Origin: Apteryx mantelli | Lineage: Eukaryota > Chordata > Aves > Apterygiformes > Apterygidae | Length of the DNA stretch: 64,000 bases | Assembly: GCF_036417845.1 (NCBI RefSeq) | Contig: NC_089980.1 | Location: 111,067,169 to 111,131,168 of the forward strand | Reading direction: 5' to 3' | Notes under the pieces: model-generated | Database searches by the model: none | What the model was told of the DNA's origin: nothing | Seen by the model: only the letters and a program-made list of their open reading frames with translations | Made by a program: the position numbers and the translations under genes | Shown here: piece after piece, positions 13,946-27,400 of the stretch | Layout of the letters: the number at the start of each line of letters is the position of its first letter | Position numbering within the stretch: the first letter of the stretch is position 1

Positions 13946-15714
13946 GTATGTGAAAGGAAGTAAGATTTTCCAGTTTACACAAAGCAGTCACTAAAACTAA
14001 ATTAAGGAATGATTCAAGGAACAAAAAACAAACAATGAATCCCAACATATTCTCTTTTAACAACCAAAGGCATGTTTTGTTTTTATAGTGGTGTTGCACT
14101 GAGCCCTGCACAAGTTATGTGCGCTTAGAGGAACACAATTTAGATGAGAACCCAAGGATTTATTGTTAGTCTGAAATCTTAACAGTAATTAAATAGTTAT
14201 TAGTCCAGTCACAATGACATTAAAAGTCCAAATCATCCGATTACTGTAGAGAAAATAAAATGCCTAAAATAATGCAGCTAGCAAACGGTTATGTACTCAA
14301 ACACTTTCCTGTATAGACCCGTTTCTCTGGTGTTATACTCACTGCTCCTCAGAGTCCCATGGTCACAGCACCCTCTTCCCTGGTTGCAGCAAATTGTCAA
14401 GAGCCCCTAGTTCTTCACCAGGAAGACATGGATGCTGGTGGTTGGATTGTTTCTTCTCATCTCCAGTGTCCACTTGGGGCAAGTTTATATTTGTCCCCAA
14501 ATGCTCTACACACTGTTCTTTCTTCATTGGTCTGGTAATTCCACATTACATCTAAATATACATAGTGTGGTTTACTCACTTTAGAAACTTGTTCATTGTT
14601 CTGTTATCCCTAAAATCAATTTTACCCAGCTCCTTAGGCTGTATTTCTTTAAGGATCAGTCCTTGGCCACTGGTGATTTGTTTACACCCTGGGACCTCTG
14701 GTATCATCCCAAGCCTACACTCCTCCACACTCTTATTTTAATCTAAGGTCATAGATAAATTTATTCTATGCAGAATACCTACTTATTACTATCCATTAGC
14801 TACAGAAATATATATAAATTGTTATAAAGTGTTATCTAAATTGTTATAAAATGTTACACCACACAATTATACAAAGGTAGGCTAAAAACAAATTAGGTAA
14901 TAGTTACCTGGTCATCTGACATTTGCTGTTAGCTTAACAGACTAAAATAAAGCTCCAGGTAGGCAAGAGAAAACCAGACAAAGCAAACCAAGTAAGTCTT
15001 AGTACTGAGGCCTTGCAGGGTTAATACAAAGCCTGTGGCCTTGTACTAGCAATGCCAATATTGTATTTATTTGGTTAAAGGGCTACACTGGTAGCTAGGT
15101 CACTCTCCAGCAAATGTGAAATGTTGACTTGAAACTCCTTAAACTTTAGATAAAATAAAACTCAGATCCTGCAGATCCCTGGGACAGTACTCCAAGTATA
15201 ATATAAAATATTAGCTTTACTTAAACTTCCACCTGACCCACAGTGGCAGCTTCTAGACTTAATGCCATTTGTGCATCAGGTGACCTCAACTTTTGGGCAA
15301 TGGACGGAATTTAAGTGACTCAAAGCTTCATTCAGGCTGCTGTTTAGCTTAGCAAGATACAGGAGGCTCCAGCCACATCCAGACATTGAGGAAACTTTAA
15401 AATTGAAAAGGAATATCCCCTAATGTGTTTTTAGCTCCTCCATGATTAGTCAATTGGTGGAGCATCAGCTTTTTGGATTACTTTCTTACACACAGATGTG
15501 TAAATTCTACCTGTGTTCTGTTTCAGATTCTAAAACAAGCTCCCTAAATTTAATGCCAAGGTAACTAAATTAGGAAGCTGTTTCCCTCAGCTCCCCACAT
15601 AACAAACAGAGAGAGTCAGGCTCCACTAGAAGGTAATTTTGACCATAAATAAGAACTCCTACTTAATGATCAGAATTACCATACAAATACAGCTAACAAA
15701 GAGAATACCACAAA

Positions 15715-16029
15715 CTTTCATTTTGCACTTTATTTAAGAACAGATAAAAGTGACCATAAAATGGGATAAAGAAATTAAACACTTTGAACGCCATCAAAAA
15801 AGCAAAAAACACCTGATATTTAGGTAGTAATTTTAATTCTTATCCTTAAACATGCCCTATATAATAGTATTCTAAAGCAGCAAAAATAAGTATCTTTCTT
15901 CATTTTTATCAGCCTATTCAAAGCACTAAATGCTTCTGTTTTCTAGGTATCCAAGTACATATTCCTTATTATAAGGAAGAATTTGGCTAGAGAGGGGAAG
16001 GAATAAGAAAGAAAAATCTGCAAAGCTGC
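15715..16029 (-). other. PRIM2: PRIM2 3' untranslated region (predicted)
   Basis: This is the stretch from the PRIM2 stop codon to the predicted cleavage site. It is AT-rich, with no ORF and no recognised regulatory element. Its extent depends on the polyadenylation signal at 15729-15734 being the one used. Confidence 0.5.
15729..15734 (-). terminator. PRIM2: Candidate polyadenylation signal of PRIM2
   Basis: TTTATT on the plus strand reads AATAAA on the minus strand, about 295 bases after the PRIM2 stop codon. A GT-rich stretch follows on the minus strand (about 15690-15712, GTTTGTGG...TTTGTT), which is the usual arrangement of a cleavage site followed by a downstream element. Cleavage would fall near 15705-15720. 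Other AATAAA copies exist farther on, so this choice is inferred from position and context. Confidence 0.55.
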
Positions 16030-16257
16030 TTAGTCTTCAGCAAAGTATGCCTCCAGTCCTTCCAGTTCTGCATCTGCTGTTGTATTTGAAGAGGTGGGAG
16101 TAGAATTTGAATTCACGCTTTCCTGACCACTACTTTTTTGCTGAGAGTTTCCCAGATGACTTGGCTCTTTCTTCACTTCTCTACCACCACTTAATAGCTT
16201 TTGACTTTCTGCAAAATACTGATTAGGATGATTCAAAGAAAGCCCAATGTCATCAAC
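16030..16257 (-). CDS. PRIM2: PRIM2 last coding exon (C-terminal tail of DNA primase large subunit)
   Basis: The exon has 75 codons plus a TAA stop (TTA at 16030-16032). It is entered through an acceptor reading TTTATGTGCAG and starts in phase 0 with VDD. The first 16 or so residues, including SLNHPNQYFAESQ, align closely with the human end of the iron-sulfur domain (SLNHPNQFFCESQ). The rest is the poorly conserved, Ser/Thr/Asn-rich tail. Two things are kept: VKKEP, in place of human IKKEP, which also fits a sumoylation consensus; and the acidic end LEGLEAYFAED, against human MEGLEDYFSEDS. The tail differs from human by only about one residue in total length. The role of the acidic end is not shown by the sequence. 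Confidence 0.95.
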   Translation of the reverse strand, partial: VDDIGLSLNHPNQYFAESQKLLSGGREVKKEPSHLGNSQQKSSGQESVNSNSTPTSSNTTADAELEGLEAYFAED

Positions 16258-19200
16258 CTGCACATAAAATGAAAGAAACAGTAAATTATTGTATTTATTT
16301 CAAAAAGTTATTTTTAACATTCAACAATAAATTAATTAGTGATTTAGTAAGCACAAAAACTTGAAAGGCATCAGTTTGTCAATACTAGTAGCCTGATAAA
16401 TCTGTGACATGATAATGTTTATTTTCATGTCAAAATTTCTTTGCTCACATTAGGAATAAAACTACTGCTTTAGCACACAAACAGTATTTTACACTGTTTC
16501 TTGTAGTAAAGTCAAAAAACCAGAACATATTAAACAATATAGGCAAAAATAGTACCCCTTTACAAATTCAGGACAACTACACCTTAAAGCAGCATTTCCC
16601 TACCAAAGGGAGGGACTGAGACAAGTCTTGAGAGCAAACAGCAGTAGAGACTATCAGTAATTTTTTTTTTAGATCTGCACAATATAAACCTAGATTCTAA
16701 ATATAAATATGATGCTGTGAATGGAAAATTTCACCTCTTTTCCTAATGTTCCCCAGAAGCCACAAATGCAATTAATATTTAACAAGGCAGCAGGCTATGA
16801 CAGAAGCCCAATAGATCAAGCTCATCTCTGTTCCATCAGCACCAAGATTAGCACCCTGAAACTGTACAGGATGCACAACCAACACCAAAGTATATTTAAG
16901 CTTTTTTTTTTTTTTCCAGTGGAGAAGAATACCAAAAACTAGCATAATGTGCATATGTTTATTGCTCCTTTCTACTGGGCAGGCACATTTTTTCAGCTCC
17001 ACAGTTATTCAGCAAATGAAAATGCAATTAATGCTTACCAAATACATCAAATCAACAAAGTTTTCAGTTTTAAAAGCAAGCTGTTCTGACATATTCACCA
17101 CGATCTCAGTTACAACCTTTGCATCTCTTTCCAGAGGCTCAAAAGTTTGAAATGCTTCATATAAAAAGGGCTTCCAGCCTCATATTCAGGTGACCTACAC
17201 TTTATACGTGCCCACCAGTCCATGTGAACACTATAAAAATTTGAGAAAAATACTGCTTTTATACAACACCGGAAAAATCCCCAAACCTGGGACGCAATAA
17301 ACCAAGGAGGACTAGGTGCCATATACTGCTAATTTTCTGCTCTCAGTATCTTCCCTTTATCCTGGAAGGGTGGAGCTGATTCAAGCACAATAAATGACAG
17401 TGCTTACACACAGAACATCACTTGAGGACATGGACCGTGTCTGATTTAACACACCAAGAACCACCAGCTTAAATTTCAGGCATTTGTGAATATCGTGAAG
17501 CAGAGAATCAATGTGCTTTCTAGATGGAATCCTGATTAAATGCATAACCACAGTATATCTTAGTCTATCAAAAACATGGCTACATATATAACAAAATTTA
17601 ATTCAGAGATTAAAAAAATATAACAATTGTAAGAAGTGACCTTCACTGGAAAAAATTCTTTAAAATGAGCGACAGGCCTAGCACACTAATTTGGGACTGC
17701 CTCCCCCCAAACAAAAAGGCACACAAACAAACAAAAAAAACCCAAATCACTGAATTTCATTTCAGTCTTATCTGGATGAGTTCCATCCAGATAGCTTTCA
17801 TCCCTGCTCTAATTTCCATTACATGGGAACTAAATTACTTCTTTCCACCAAAAGGGTTTAAAAATAAGCAGTACAATGAAAAGTTAGCTTTCTTAGAAGA
17901 AACTCTTAATTAGCTCTATTTTTTTTATCCTTAAAAAAAAATCTAAGTTTTCTTCACACCAATTTAGGATTAATTTTGTAAGTCTTATAAATTTGTTCTA
18001 AACTCCTCCCTCCCCAACAAACTAAAGGAAGCTGTAGAAGCCGCTCATTGCATAAATGGAGCCTACAGCAGTGTTTTCAGAGATGACTAAAGGTATTTGG
18101 CTGAAAGCTACCTATGGATTGTTAGTTAAAAGCGTAATATGATTCTACACACCACTTCTCCTTTTCAAATTTGAATGCCACTAAAAACTCTGCTGGATGA
18201 AGTTTGGACAGAGCTGTTTTAATTAAGAGAATTCTGCCCATTCATCCTATCATCTATTTTGAGAGCCTGAAGAAAGACCAAGTTTTGTTCACAACCATCC
18301 TCATTTATGATATTGCAATGCATCAGTAATTCTGTTCTGCATGATTTTGAACAAGGTTCAGTGAATATTTCTCTGAACAGAAAGAATCTGCTCTGGCTGT
18401 AACAATGCAAACAAGTTTGACCACAAAAAAATGGAGGTGGAGCCTATACAAATTTCCTTGCTTTTTTTAAGTTAGACTGCTCATGCTACTGTAAAATAGT
18501 TTTACAATGCTGTGTAAGTAAAGTAGATTAAAGTACACCTATTTTAAAAGCTTCTTCACTAATTTTGGTGTAAGCATCTAAAAATTAGACTACCAGAAAC
18601 AGAGAGACTACATTTCTAACAGTTTTATCCCTTCACACTTGTAAATCCATCTGAAATCCACCACGTCCAAAGAATACATTTGCTGTGCAATCAGAAATTT
18701 AAGTTTATAACATTTATTGATCCAAATAGAACAGCCTGTCACTTCAGACAGAACTGTCTATTCCATGTAATAAATGATACTATCACAAGACTTTTTTTGG
18801 ATTCAACACATTTTGCACATATTGACCTTCACACAAACTCTACTTTTATATTTCTGTTATAGCAAACGCTGTTTTGAAAGAAACTGAAGCAATTATTTTG
18901 TAGCTGTAGCATCTTTGAGTTTTAACCAAGAACTTTTAAAATGACAGCTAGTAAGGGTACAGCTGATGTTACAAAAAAGCCATGTGGAGCAATCATACTG
19001 CTACAGTAAATAATATGTGTTAGCCACATCTAACTGGTGAGCAAGCAATCTCTGTCATCACTTCCTGAGTACACTCCCCTAACAGGAAAAGGTTCTAAGA
19101 ATACAACTACTGTCCTCTTTCAAATAAAATGGAGACTAGAATAAGCAGCTCAGAAGCAAATACTTGAAGTTAGATGAGGTTGATCTTGTCTATATCATCT

Positions 19201-21368
19201 CATATTCCTGTTTGACTGATATTCCAGGAAATACCAAGTGTTCTGCCTCTAGCAGTGTTGAAGTCATTGTACTGCTTTCTGTTGAATAAGCTTCAGTAAA
19301 ATAAGCTGACTTCAGTAAAATTACTTAATAGACTATATAAAAAATTAATAAATAGGAGAAAAATTCAAAACACTATTGCCTCAAGCCATTCAAACCACCT
19401 TAAAAAGTAAACAATAGCAGGAGACAACCCTGAACATACTGTATTCCTCCATGAAAGGTGAGGTTTACTGGTGTGGACAGTGTTCCTAAATCCTCCATTT
19501 GTAACCTTCTCCATGTCAGAGGGTCTTCACAAGAGAATTTAGGAAACATTAAGTCATCATAGGTGTACAAAACATTTTTCTAAAAATGAAACTTTGACAT
19601 ATTTTTACTACCTGGGGTTTTATCACCTGGGGTGAAACTGAAGACGTGCAGTCTTTGAGACAGCAGTACTTTCAGAAAGCTCTTTATCTAGAGATGTGTA
19701 TGTTTCTTCTTCCAAAAAAACTCATGGTTCTTATTAAGGAATGCCTGCTATTAAAAGGAATTGTGCTTGTGGCTTGGAAAGTTGTCTATGAAATAAATAT
19801 CCTCATACCCTAGACACTAATTTACATCTAATTTATGCAGAATTTATCAGAATACTTGAAAGTTATAGCTGAACGAAAAAGGACACAATCATAATGCTTC
19901 CTATTATCTCTGGAATATTTTGGTGACCTTCAGGATGGAGGTCTTGTTTGATGACAATTTTATTTCTGAATGAAATGAATAAAACCAGGACAGCGGTAGG
20001 ACAAAAACCAAATTCTTTTCTCACTGAAGTAAGAGACTCACCAGCTGCAAAGCAGACAGATGATTATTTGGGTAAGCAGCACAGACAAATATTCCTACCA
20101 CCACAAGACTAAAAAAATTAACATCCTTTTGGAATTTTCTAAAAAACAACAGAAAGACAGTTTTGTTAAAAAGCAACAGACCTTTATGTGCTGATTTATT
20201 TTTTGGTTAGTTTTGACCTTGGGCTCCACAGTCATCTTAGGAAAATATTATTTCTACTGACTTAGCCTCACGTATGGCATATATTATCTGTATTTCAAAT
20301 TATACGTGATTTTTAAAATTTTCTTCCAGATTATTAGAGCTGTTTTATCTTTTTTTTTTTTTTTTAGACTAAATGACAGACTGTCTCTCTCGTATCACAG
20401 CTGTGAAGACAGGCAACACTGGATATGGATTCAGAGTATACCTCTGCTGTACTGTACCGCATGCATACGCTTCCTTGTTAGGAGTTTGAGGAGACAGAGT
20501 TCCATTTAAATCAAATCTGAAAACCAGTAAGAATCGAAAAGTCAATAACAAGTGTCTCCTGACAGTCATCTAACCCTCAACCATATCTTTAACAGGACTT
20601 TTCCACATTCTGATATTCGAAAGGGATGTGTCCATTTTCTGAGTTGTTGAGAGCACAGAGATCTAAAAAGGAGGCTGCACTCCATTATTTCTTCTTGACA
20701 ACAAAGAATCTTGGACCAATGTGAAAACTGGTTCTTTCAATCATGAAATCATGTAGGAGATTGACTGCTGTATTCCCTATCTTCCAATTTTGTGGAGGAT
20801 CTTACTTTAATATTTTATTGGAAGCCTGCACTTATTAAGCAAATGAGGAAAGCTCTGAGAAGGTTTGTCTTGAATTAAAAACTAATCACATATGATCAAA
20901 TTTAAAAAATATCATGCAAAAATTAACAATGCCAACTCTATAAGGGTTGGAAGACTATAGTTTGGGTTGTGTTAGATTAGATACATTCAGCCTACTTTGC
21001 TTAAAGCATATCTCCAAAAACATACTTGTATTATGTGTTAAAAATTGCAATTAGTTTAAGAACAGGATATTGAAAACTTAAATTTTATCTATTTCAAGCC
21101 ATTTAACAGTATTGATGTTTTCAGGAAGCAAGCATAACTCTTTACATCTTGTAACATACACGATATTAATAAAATTGATATATAAATGTAGGTCATTATA
21201 AAAATATTTGAAGTATATTTGAAAACATTGAAGTGAAAACTAACAGGACAGACAGCTAATAATGGATGTTAAAACTGCAAATAGTCTCTCCATTTCATTC
21301 ATGATTTCCAAGGCTTTCCTAAAGACAAAGACACTGATTATAGTACAAAAAAATTAGTAGGTACTTAC
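16258..21368 (-). other. PRIM2: PRIM2 intron (last), 5.1 kb
   Basis: It lies between donor GTAAGT at 21368 and acceptor AG at 16258-16259, both read on the minus strand. The sequence is AT-rich with T runs (for example about 16901-16915 and 20349-20365). I recognise no gene, RNA or transposon in it. Confidence 0.85.
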
Positions 21369-21437
21369 ATCATGTGTCAACTCGAAGTACTTCTGACAGG
21401 CCAGCTGGTAATGCATGCCCTTCACTAATTCCAGGAT
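21369..21437 (-). CDS. PRIM2: PRIM2 exon carrying the fourth Fe-S cysteine
   Basis: This exon is 69 bases, 23 codons, phase 0 at both ends. It has an acceptor ending CATAG and a consensus donor GTAAGT. The translation ILELVKGMHYQLACQKYFEL aligns with human residues 411-430 ([20 protein letters not shown]), and the exon continues to the residue matching human 433. The cysteine in LAC is the equivalent of human Cys424, the last of the four ligands of the 4Fe-4S cluster needed for primer synthesis. No frame damage is seen. Confidence 0.96.
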
Positions 21438-24400
21438 CTATGAAAAGAGGAAAAAAATGTAAAGGATTCAGAAGTAGCACACACTTACAACCACAGAATT
21501 CTAAATCTTACTGATATTTTACAGCTTACTGTGACAAAATATTTCGCAAGAGAGAGACATGCATATAATACCTCAGAGAACTTCACGATGCATGACATCT
21601 TTGACATTTGTGTATCCTACTAATAACTGACATTTAGAGAATAAATACACCTTATCTGCATTAAAAACAAGGAAAACAACACAGGAAGTTATGCCTGCTC
21701 CTTTACCTGTAATTTCACTACCCTTAATTTCAAAAATAAGTTGAATATATATTTTGATAATATAATTCTGACAGTTATTGTCAAACTATCATATTGCAAC
21801 ATCTCTTCCATAATTGCAGATATAAATCTAGTAATTCAAGTGGCTGAAGCATGAAGCAATCAAGTGCACTATTTGTATTTTTATTTTCCACATTACCAGT
21901 TCATATAGATGCAAAATAAATACTACTGCACTCCATCAAGAAAATTTAATGCAGACCCTTTAGACAAGTATCTGTAGGAGGGGAATGCTTTTACCTTCAA
22001 TCAGATTTGTCCTTTATGAAATGAAGTTATTTCTAGTCAAGCTCAGCAGAATATGCGAGTGAATAGCCTGTTTTGAACACCTGTTAGGAAAATCATCCCA
22101 TCTTTTGTAAATACAATTTGCTTCCCAATTCTACTTCATGTAATCTCTTCTGTGCTGCATAAAGTCCCATTCTTATCAGCAGAATGCAATGCCAGTTGAA
22201 ATTTTTGAAGTTTCATCACCTCCTCCCTCCTTTATATAATCAAAATGTATACTTTCTCTGCTTATCAAACAGAGAAAGTTGCTGGAATTAAGAGATAACT
22301 TCAATGGACAGAAAAATGAATTTCAAGAAACATTAATTTCAAGCCCCCTTCCCAAGGTTGACCTTTGTGTCAAACATAGCAATACACTCCAGCTTAAATC
22401 CCTGCAGTCCTCATTATTGGATGACGCCTTGTATTTATTGACAGATGTACAAATAAATTACATTTGCTGAATGGATAAAACAGCACCACATTGCCAAGAA
22501 AGTACTTAACTGCACTGTTTCTCTGTTATAGCCCAGCTGATTAAATTTCTATGCCTCTTGCCACTTCCTGTTAAATCCTCTGTTAAATATCAAGGCGAAG
22601 ACCAACTAGGCAATAAAGTTGGAAATCTGGCATTATAAATATACATATTTTTAGCCCCCCCCCTTGGAAAGTGACTTAAAAAATTAGTGTCACATTAAGT
22701 AGTCAAGGACTGATGAAAATTCCTCTATTCTAGAACTTCCACTACATCTATCTAGAACTTCCATTACATTTTATCTCACATGTTCCTGTTTGTTCCTTAC
22801 AATAAAATTTATATACCATGCAAAAGAGCAATGTTTAGCTCAATGCTAACCAGACTGTATGTTTGTATGCACTGTAAAAAAAAACCTAGCATCCTGAGTT
22901 TACTCTTATAAGTATCTAAATAGGAAAAACTAAAATTTCAGATCATTGCAACCAATTTTCACTATATCAAACAGCCATTATGCCCAATATATTTTTCATA
23001 CTTTTTGGAGTAATGACCAGAAAACCTATGTCTCAGTTAGCTGAAAGAAACATTTGCAGTATTTTGTTTTACAGCATTCAGATTTTTCTAAATTGAATTT
23101 TTCCAGCTGAAGTCAACTAATTCAATCCAATTCATAAATATCTTAGACTTTCCTGAAGTTATTCTTCATTTAATTGAAGATTACACCTAATACAAATTAT
23201 TGCATAAACATACATCTCTAACTTCAGGTGTAAATGTATTTCGAGACTGAGAATCTTAAGCGAGCAAACAAAAAGTTTCATAAGCATCAACAACTACTGA
23301 GTATAGAACCCCAAAGCTAGGGTTCTCTTATAATTTGAGGGAGGAAAAAAAAATGAATTAAAAGGCTAGGCATAATACAGTTTGATTTAATTTTTCAATT
23401 CCAGACCATGAATTATAGTTGCCTGTTGTATCAGTGGTGCCATTATCCTACTACCCTGAAGAGGGGAAAAGACAAGAATTGATGGAAGCTACCTTTTGAT
23501 TTACTAGCCCACAATGATTCACAGGATTTCAGATCAAACTACTGCTGTCTCCTCTTCCAGTTCAGGGGGAAAATGGTAACTTTAAGTGATAGATTTCAAA
23601 AAAGGCACCACTGACACAGCACAGGTGAAGACAGAATAAAGGGGACCTTATAAATAAACTCTAGCTTTGTAAGAGTGATTATTCAGGATAAACTATTCCA
23701 AAACTATGCCCATTTAAGCCTTTGTCCATCCTTACATTAATCTTGACCCATCTTTAGGTAAATCTTGACCCATCTTTAAGGTGGAGAAGAGGACTTCATT
23801 GAACTGATACTGCTGACACATACAAAAGCTAGAATGATCATATATCAGAGTTTGCCTTGAGGAACTTCAAAATAATACATTTGTTCTTTAAGAATCTACA
23901 GTGTCTCAATCTTTTTGGTCAGCTACACTGCAGTTTCACCAAGGAACTGCTATCTCACTCTGTCAAGACTCCTTCTCAGACCTCTCAGAGACGGGTGTTA
24001 TGTTGCCACACAGATTTTTCAGCTTTACCACTATTAAAACATCGATCTTGAAGGATAATACTGTAAGAGAGAAACTACCAGCATTTTCCAGTGTATCTGT
24101 TCTTCAAAGTGTCTCTTTCTTCAACATTGATAGAGTGCTCCATAGAGCAGATTTCAGGCCAGAAGAGACCAGAAGTCAGCTTTGGCTGGTTGGCCAATTT
24201 CAACCAAATTTAACCAATAGGTAGAGGTCAAAAAGCTATACTCTTCCTGCACATTCATTAAGAGTTATGGCTGGGTAAAAAAGACAAGCCAACATTTGTG
24301 ACTGTCGCAGGGGAAAGCAGTTACAGTGCAGCTCCTCTCCAGTCTAACAGGCAGCAGAAATGCCGGTGAACAATAAGTACCGTAACTAGCACACATGCAA

Positions 24401-27400
24401 TTCTAAATCAGCCACATCACGAGACCCAAATCTCTCTCTCTGGGGTATAATGGAGCTGAGGAATAAGGGGCATATTAAATATATTCAAAGAGCAGCAGGT
24501 TTAGTAGATTAATTGACTTTATTAAATTCACTGTTTGGGGAACAAGTTATGAGAAGAAACACAAAAAAAATAAGAACTGCCACAGAATGGAGTTCAGCTA
24601 GAAAGGGATTCTCTACGTAAGAGAATAAGAAACTATCCTGTATTTTAAAAAAAGGGAATTATCATTCATAATAAGCATTACTCATCATCATTCCTACTAC
24701 ATTTGTGCTCATAATGAAAGCATGCTTATAGCTGTTTTTCCACTAGTGTTATCCAGAAACAGACTTCCACTCAAAACTACCTTAATTCACAGTAACAATC
24801 AGTTTCCTCTACACATATTCAGACGTTTGCACTAAATTGCTTTATTCTGCATGTAACATTAGATACTCGAGAACAAATCTGCTTCTGAGAGGTACTCTTT
24901 TTGCTAATTCTTATGTGTCTTTTCTTTCACTGCCATCTGCAACTTGCTTTTCCGATTTTGCTTTACTGACTACTAATGAGGTTAAGATGGTGTTTGGCAG
25001 CTGTGCACAGCCACCTGCTTTCTAGATCTTCAGCTTATATAGCTAAGATGTTGCATAGCTGGATAGTTTGGGCTCTGTAATTACCTATTGTTACTTTCAC
25101 TTATTCAAGGTTAGTTTGTTTTATTGAAAATTGTTGGATTAACTTCCATTTTTAAAAACAGAGTTTTTCTACTATAGATTTAGTTAATTGTGACTCTAAC
25201 CTTCATTTTATTTCAAAGGTGACTGAAGATATGATTGAGGTGCAACTGCTGAAACATATCTGAACACATTCTTGAGGTTTCAGGTCAGTTTATAACCACC
25301 TCAGCATAACTTCTCCCCCAGAGTTCCACAATGGCCTTCACTTCCTGGTTAATACAAGGCATGTGTCCTTCTTGCTGCTTTTAGATATTTCATTTATATT
25401 TTAAACTGACCACTATGAATTTCAGAAGGTTTCATTTCTATATAATGTATACATGCATAGTGCAATTTTGTCAGATTTCATTCCTGTCTTCCCTCAGACT
25501 CGCTTGTAGTCTAGAGAATCATTGTTAGAACTTTGCCGAAGCTCCTGTTCCTTTTACACTCTTTCATTCTTTTCACTTTCAAGAGTACTTGATCTCAACA
25601 TTGCACATGATAATATTTAGGTCACTGTAACAGATACTGTGATTTGCATCAGAACAGCAGGGAAAAGCCCTGTCCAGCAACAACACCTGACAGTATTCAA
25701 GTCAACTTTATAAAGGTAAAAATAAGAAGCACTCATCATCCCTGAATGAAATATGTTATTATTATCTCTTAAAACATCCATACTTATTTTTCACTCAATA
25801 TATAGGCCCTCTAGGCTTAAGTCCTTCTTTTAAATATGTCAGTAAGGAACTCAAATACCTAACAAAGGAATAAGTGAATGTTTGAATAAAAAGAATATGT
25901 CTGTGACTAAATTTGCTAAAGCGAACCCTGGGCAATCTTATTATATGAAGACAGACATGTTAATTTAAACACTGTTAATCATTTTAAAAGAAAACAAGTT
26001 AATACTAATTGGTTTTGGTTACTTGGTAGGGGGTGCTTTTGATGGGGTCAAGGAGTGGGGAGTTTTTTGTTTTGTTTTTTAATTTTACACACTCTACTGC
26101 CAAAAGTCACTGGTGTGAAAATCATGTCCATTAACCCTGGCTGCATCTGAGTGTTCCCTTTTTAGATTTCATATACTTTTAAAAGAGCATTAAAAATGTG
26201 TATTATGATTAGGAAAGTTACTTCTATTTTTTTCAGTGACATTTTCATTTAACTGACTAATCCTGAATGAGTTTACAGCCACTTATTTTAAAAGACAGCC
26301 ATGCCCATTCTTACACATGACAGATAAACTCACACTCCTGTTCTGTAAGGAAATGCTGAGGCAAAGCCTGGACTGTTATCAAGTATACAAGCAAGCATCT
26401 GAAATATTTCAAAATCAAAAACTAAATTACAAAATAAATAAAACTGAAGTATTTATTTCATGTATGTCCTAAATTCACAGCATAGCAGTTTTAAGAACAA
26501 TGAGATGAGACGCTCACACTTCATATGTTCTCTATCTTCTTTTCCCTGTTTTCTCATCCTGAATTGTGTGTTTATGCCTGTGACTTTTCCTGTGTGTGCT
26601 TCTTTTCTCCTCCTTTCCCTTCTAAATATAAATTTCATGAGCAGTTTAATCCACAATAAATGATGCTACTGAAATATAAAGACCCTTACCTGCCTTCCCC
26701 CTAATTCTGGCCCCTCATTCCTGCCATCTCTGCTGTAATGACAGGCCAAAAACAAACCTCCTTCCTCCTCACCCTTTCCCAGGTTGGGGTCCTACAGTTG
26801 CATCAGCTCTTTGACCCATTTTACCATATAGCCATGGGGCCAGCAGCAGGAAAGGAATGGAAACTCAACAGGCAGCGATGAACAGAGGTGGGACTTCCTT
26901 CCAGAGCAGCAACATCCAGTTACACTAATCAACTGCTCATGGAAATACCCTAAATTGGACACACGGAAACTAAAACAATTAATCTCTTTAACAACAGAAA
27001 AAATATATACATTTTAACTCTCCTTTTCATATTATCCTATTCTAAAAGGCATATTATTCAATAATAAAGAATAGCACTCAGCTATACATTTCTATTACAT
27101 CCTTATGGTGGTTCAAATATTAAATCCAAACTTTAAGTTACTTTCCAGTTCAACCTTTAATAGTTTCCAATTTCATGTCTACTTAATGTATTTTCAACTG
27201 CTCTATATACAGTATTATAAAATCCATGTGAATATTCTGAAAGATCTGTGTTTTCTTACAGCCTTTTTTTTTTTTTTTTTAAATCAAACATATTAGCTAT
27301 GCTTTTCAATGTTTCTGCATACTTCTTGAATTCTCAAGGCTTCTTTTTCCTTTCATGTTGTTCATTTGTTTCACTGCCACAAGCCAGTTCATCAGTCTGG

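Larger units (their letters stand above)
1..15700. other. Intergenic DNA downstream of PRIM2
   Basis: I see no gene in these 15.7 kb. The sequence is AT-rich, with frequent stops in all frames, and the short ORFs look like chance. It contains a 20-bp tandem repeat near 987-1024, an A run at 6888-6906, an ancient CR1-like remnant near 9668-9790, a 36-bp-period duplication at 12195-12249, and a GC-richer patch at 13731-13945. Slightly GC-richer stretches at about 880-980 and 2790-2950 show no coding signal that I can recognise. Orientation follows from PRIM2 ending at 16030 on the minus strand. Confidence 0.6.

Noticed and set aside
24130-24215. Sequence similar to 'caggccagaagagacca', recalling old CR1 ends
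   Set aside because: The match is under 20 bases and the flanks do not continue it.
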